64,000 nucleotides of DNA, taken from NCBI RefSeq assembly GCF_016888135.1, contig NZ_JACSWB010000173.1:26479-90478 (forward strand), read 5' to 3'. Under the pieces are notes generated by a model. The model ran no database searches and was not told the DNA's origin. It saw nothing but the letters and a program-made list of their open reading frames with translations. Source of the DNA: Leptolyngbya sp. CCY15150. GTDB lineage: Bacteria > Cyanobacteriota > Cyanobacteriia > RECH01. A program made the position numbers and the translations under genes. Below, one piece after another: positions 62,508 to 64,000 of the stretch (its first letter is position 1; every line of letters starts with the position of its first letter).

Positions 62508-63674
62508 TCACTCCATTTGTGCTACTCGCTCCATTAACACCACAAACTGCTTCACAGTATTTCCATAACCACCATGTAACCACGATCGAGTCCGAGGAAA
62601 ACAGCCCGAAGGAGCCTTGATCGAGAAATCAATCTTTGCATCTAGTAACAGCTTTTCATCATCACTACGCCAGCCCACTAAGCATCCCAATCGGTTCCAT
62701 ACCTGTGATTCAGTTAATGGCTCTACCTTTTTGGCAAAGAGGTTAAAGCGTGGTTTTTCTGGCTCCTGAATTTTTTGCCACATCTGCTGCTGAACTTTCA
62801 ACCCAAACTTTCCGGCACTATATTCCATCCAAAGACGATCAATATTGCTAAGTAAGCCCAAAGGAAGCTGCCTAATTTCAGGAGCAGTTAAAGGCTTATT
62901 TTGGTTTTCCATCAAAATGAGCTTTCTGGTTTGCTCATCTGCTTCTTTGATTTTTTCTGTCTTCAGGAGTTCTTCTAACTTCAGCAGGCTCTCTGATCGG
63001 GTGCAGTCACTTGTTTGTGCATTAACTGAAGTCTTCTCTAACTCCGACTCTAGCTTAATAGCATCTTGCGCTCGAATTTCAGCAACATCTAGAAAAACTG
63101 ATGGTGGTTCTGTCTGCGATGTTTGGGGTAGGAAGAATTTTGGTGCCGGAGGTGCTTGTAATTTCGCTATCGCAACTTCTGGCATTGTAACGACAGGCTT
63201 CTTGTTGAGGCGATAACACAGTTCCCCAAAGCTTTTTTCATCTTCAAGAATATATTTATCGTTTCCATTAAAAATAATAGGAATATGCTTCAGGTCTTGA
63301 GACGAAAAGACAACGGGGATAAACTTAGTACATACCAACTGATTATTGTAAAGATGCTGCCTGATGATCGTTCCTTCCCAGGTGCTTCCTTGTCCAATCC
63401 CAGGTTCTTCATTCCCTCTAAATCGCCGCTGATAGGTTTCCGTACAAACTATCAGCACAAACTCAGCCCATTCAATCCTTTTTTCCATCCACAATTCCCA
63501 ACCCTGTAGAGGAGTAAATGGGGGCTTAGCTCTAACGTATTGATCTATATCAGTTTCTATTCCCCAAGGTTTTCGCAGCGTGTTTGCCAACGCCAACACA
63601 CGTTCTTTGTGATCTTCTGAGTCCCAGCTATAGCTGATAAAGACTTTGGTAGGTGCTTGTGTTTCCTCGGTCAC
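62508..63674 (-). CDS. SEFIR-GUN4 protein
   Basis: 388 aa. Residues ~10-155 are a SEFIR domain nearly the same as in the 59920-61008 protein (VFISYSWDSEDHKERVLAL, DQYVRAKPPFTPLQGWELWM, EFVLIVCTETYQRRFRGNEE). A linker and a helical segment lead to a C-terminal GUN4-like domain (~215-380): LEELLKTEKIKEADEQT, LSNIDRLWMEYSAGKFGLKV and APSGCFPRTRSW. I start at GTG 63674, since GGGGAAACAGGTG here aligns with GGAGAAATAGGTG at the paralogue's start; the open frame reaches a TTG at 63689. It is the first of the three minus-strand genes. Confidence 0.85.
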   Translation of the reverse strand: MTEETQAPTKVFISYSWDSEDHKERVLALANTLRKPWGIETDIDQYVRAKPPFTPLQGWELWMEKRIEWAEFVLIVCTETYQRRFRGNEEPGIGQGSTWEGTIIRQHLYNNQLVCTKFIPVVFSSQDLKHIPIIFNGNDKYILEDEKSFGELCYRLNKKPVVTMPEVAIAKLQAPPAPKFFLPQTSQTEPPSVFLDVAEIRAQDAIKLESELEKTSVNAQTSDCTRSESLLKLEELLKTEKIKEADEQTRKLILMENQNKPLTAPEIRQLPLGLLSNIDRLWMEYSAGKFGLKVQQQMWQKIQEPEKPRFNLFAKKVEPLTESQVWNRLGCLVGWRSDDEKLLLDAKIDFSIKAPSGCFPRTRSWLHGGYGNTVKQFVVLMERVAQME

Positions 63675-63906
63675 CTGTTTCCCCGCCAAGGTTTGAATGA
63701 ACTTGCAATCAATTATAGTCTCTCTCTAAAGGTAGACGAAAACACCTTCGATAGAGACTTGTGAGGGCAGGAATGGGGCGATCGCCAAAATTTGTCCCCC
63801 CAATCTCCCCCCAAAATGCCTTAAAACACTCCTAATGAGCGGTCAAAAGGTGGGAAAACCTGAGGGAAATTGCGGTTATGTAAATGAGCTGAAACGCTTG
63901 TTAGAA
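63675..63906. other. intergenic region between the SEFIR-GUN4 gene and the tRNA
   Basis: 232 bp. The first ~40 bases resemble the upstream region of the paralogous SEFIR gene. One HIP1 site lies at 63777. No gene recognised. Confidence 0.4.
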
Positions 63907-63967
63907 CGGAGAGAGAGGGATTCGAACCCTCGGTACGACCTAAACCGTACAACAGATTAGCAATCTG
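63907..63967 (-). tRNA. tRNA-Ser(GCT), 3' part; 5' half not recognised
   Basis: Read on the minus strand, the 3' part is a clean tRNA-Ser(GCT): anticodon GCT at 63959-63961 in the loop TTGCTAA, a long variable arm (GTACG...CGTAC), T arm GAGGGTTCGAATCCCTC, and acceptor strand TCTCTCC plus discriminator G (CCA not encoded). The matching 5' acceptor strand GGAGAGA and a D arm with GG are not found in the remaining 33 bases, and the first anticodon-stem pair is T-T. It may be a tRNA fragment left by integration, or an unusual tRNA cut by the window edge. Confidence 0.7.
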
Positions 63968-64000
63968 ACTATAGCACCGCTGGAGTGCTTTCGTGGAGAG

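Overview
The window is cyanobacterial chromosome. The HIP1 octamer GCGATCGC is spread through most genes, and several genes are lineage markers: Thf1/Psb29 (thylakoid formation), a PAP/fibrillin protein, an Rcp1-type response regulator, aerobic HemF, and GUN4 domains. Nothing seen identifies genus or species. Gene calls come from reading frames, motifs and start context; no database search was possible.

Layout. 0-7.4 kb holds housekeeping genes: PAP/fibrillin (cut by the left edge), rpiA, a cytochrome b-like membrane protein, a PlsC-type acyltransferase, gluconokinase, a ComFB-like protein and an SbcD-type nuclease. 8-18.2 kb is a same-strand block of five phosphorelay proteins: a nine-PAS histidine kinase, an Rcp1-like regulator, a REC-PAS-kinase hybrid, a REC-EAL protein and a REC-kinase. 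18.4-24.4 kb carries a small acidic protein, thf1, a STAS protein, hemF, a secreted four-repeat peptidoglycan-binding protein and an LRAT/NlpC-like protein. The last of these forms a minus-strand group with an FHA-kinase that lacks the catalytic Asp and with a zinc-ribbon FHA protein. 27-34 kb has pgl, a WcaF-like acetyltransferase, a DUF2283 protein, a Ca2+-type P-ATPase followed by recF, and a DUF4340 protein. 34.0-38.7 kb is one very large SF1 helicase-nuclease of a type often found in defence loci. 38.9-42.0 kb is a cobalamin cluster (cbiB, cobQ, cobO). 42-47 kb has a hydrolase, a membrane protein, an MscS channel coupled to a degenerate ATPase-like/winged-helix protein, and a YqgF-like nuclease.

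47.1-52.6 kb is a compact secondary-metabolism or glycan-decoration locus: an Sfp-type phosphopantetheinyl transferase, a single-chain FkbH-ACP-thioesterase whose nucleophile is Cys, and a GT2 glycosyltransferase. A large dCache hybrid kinase, ribD, a Fic protein and a second DUF2283 protein follow.

The most unusual part is 58.8-63.7 kb. Three minus-strand genes combine SEFIR/TIR domains with other modules: SEFIR plus a ThsB/DUF1863-like TIR, TIR-coiled coil-GUN4, and SEFIR-GUN4. They face a Nudix hydrolase and a small multi-span membrane protein. The three coding regions lack HIP1 and end near a tRNA-Ser(GCT) sequence whose 5' half is not recognisable. Two of the proteins are paralogues with the same N-terminus and different C-termini. 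I read this as a candidate TIR-based immune or stress module in which a porphyrin-binding GUN4 domain may be the sensor. The function is inferred, not shown.

Intergenic DNA carries two copies of a 111-bp repeat, two MITE-like elements with related ends, a 54-bp direct repeat, several perfect short tandem duplications and two strong perfect hairpins.
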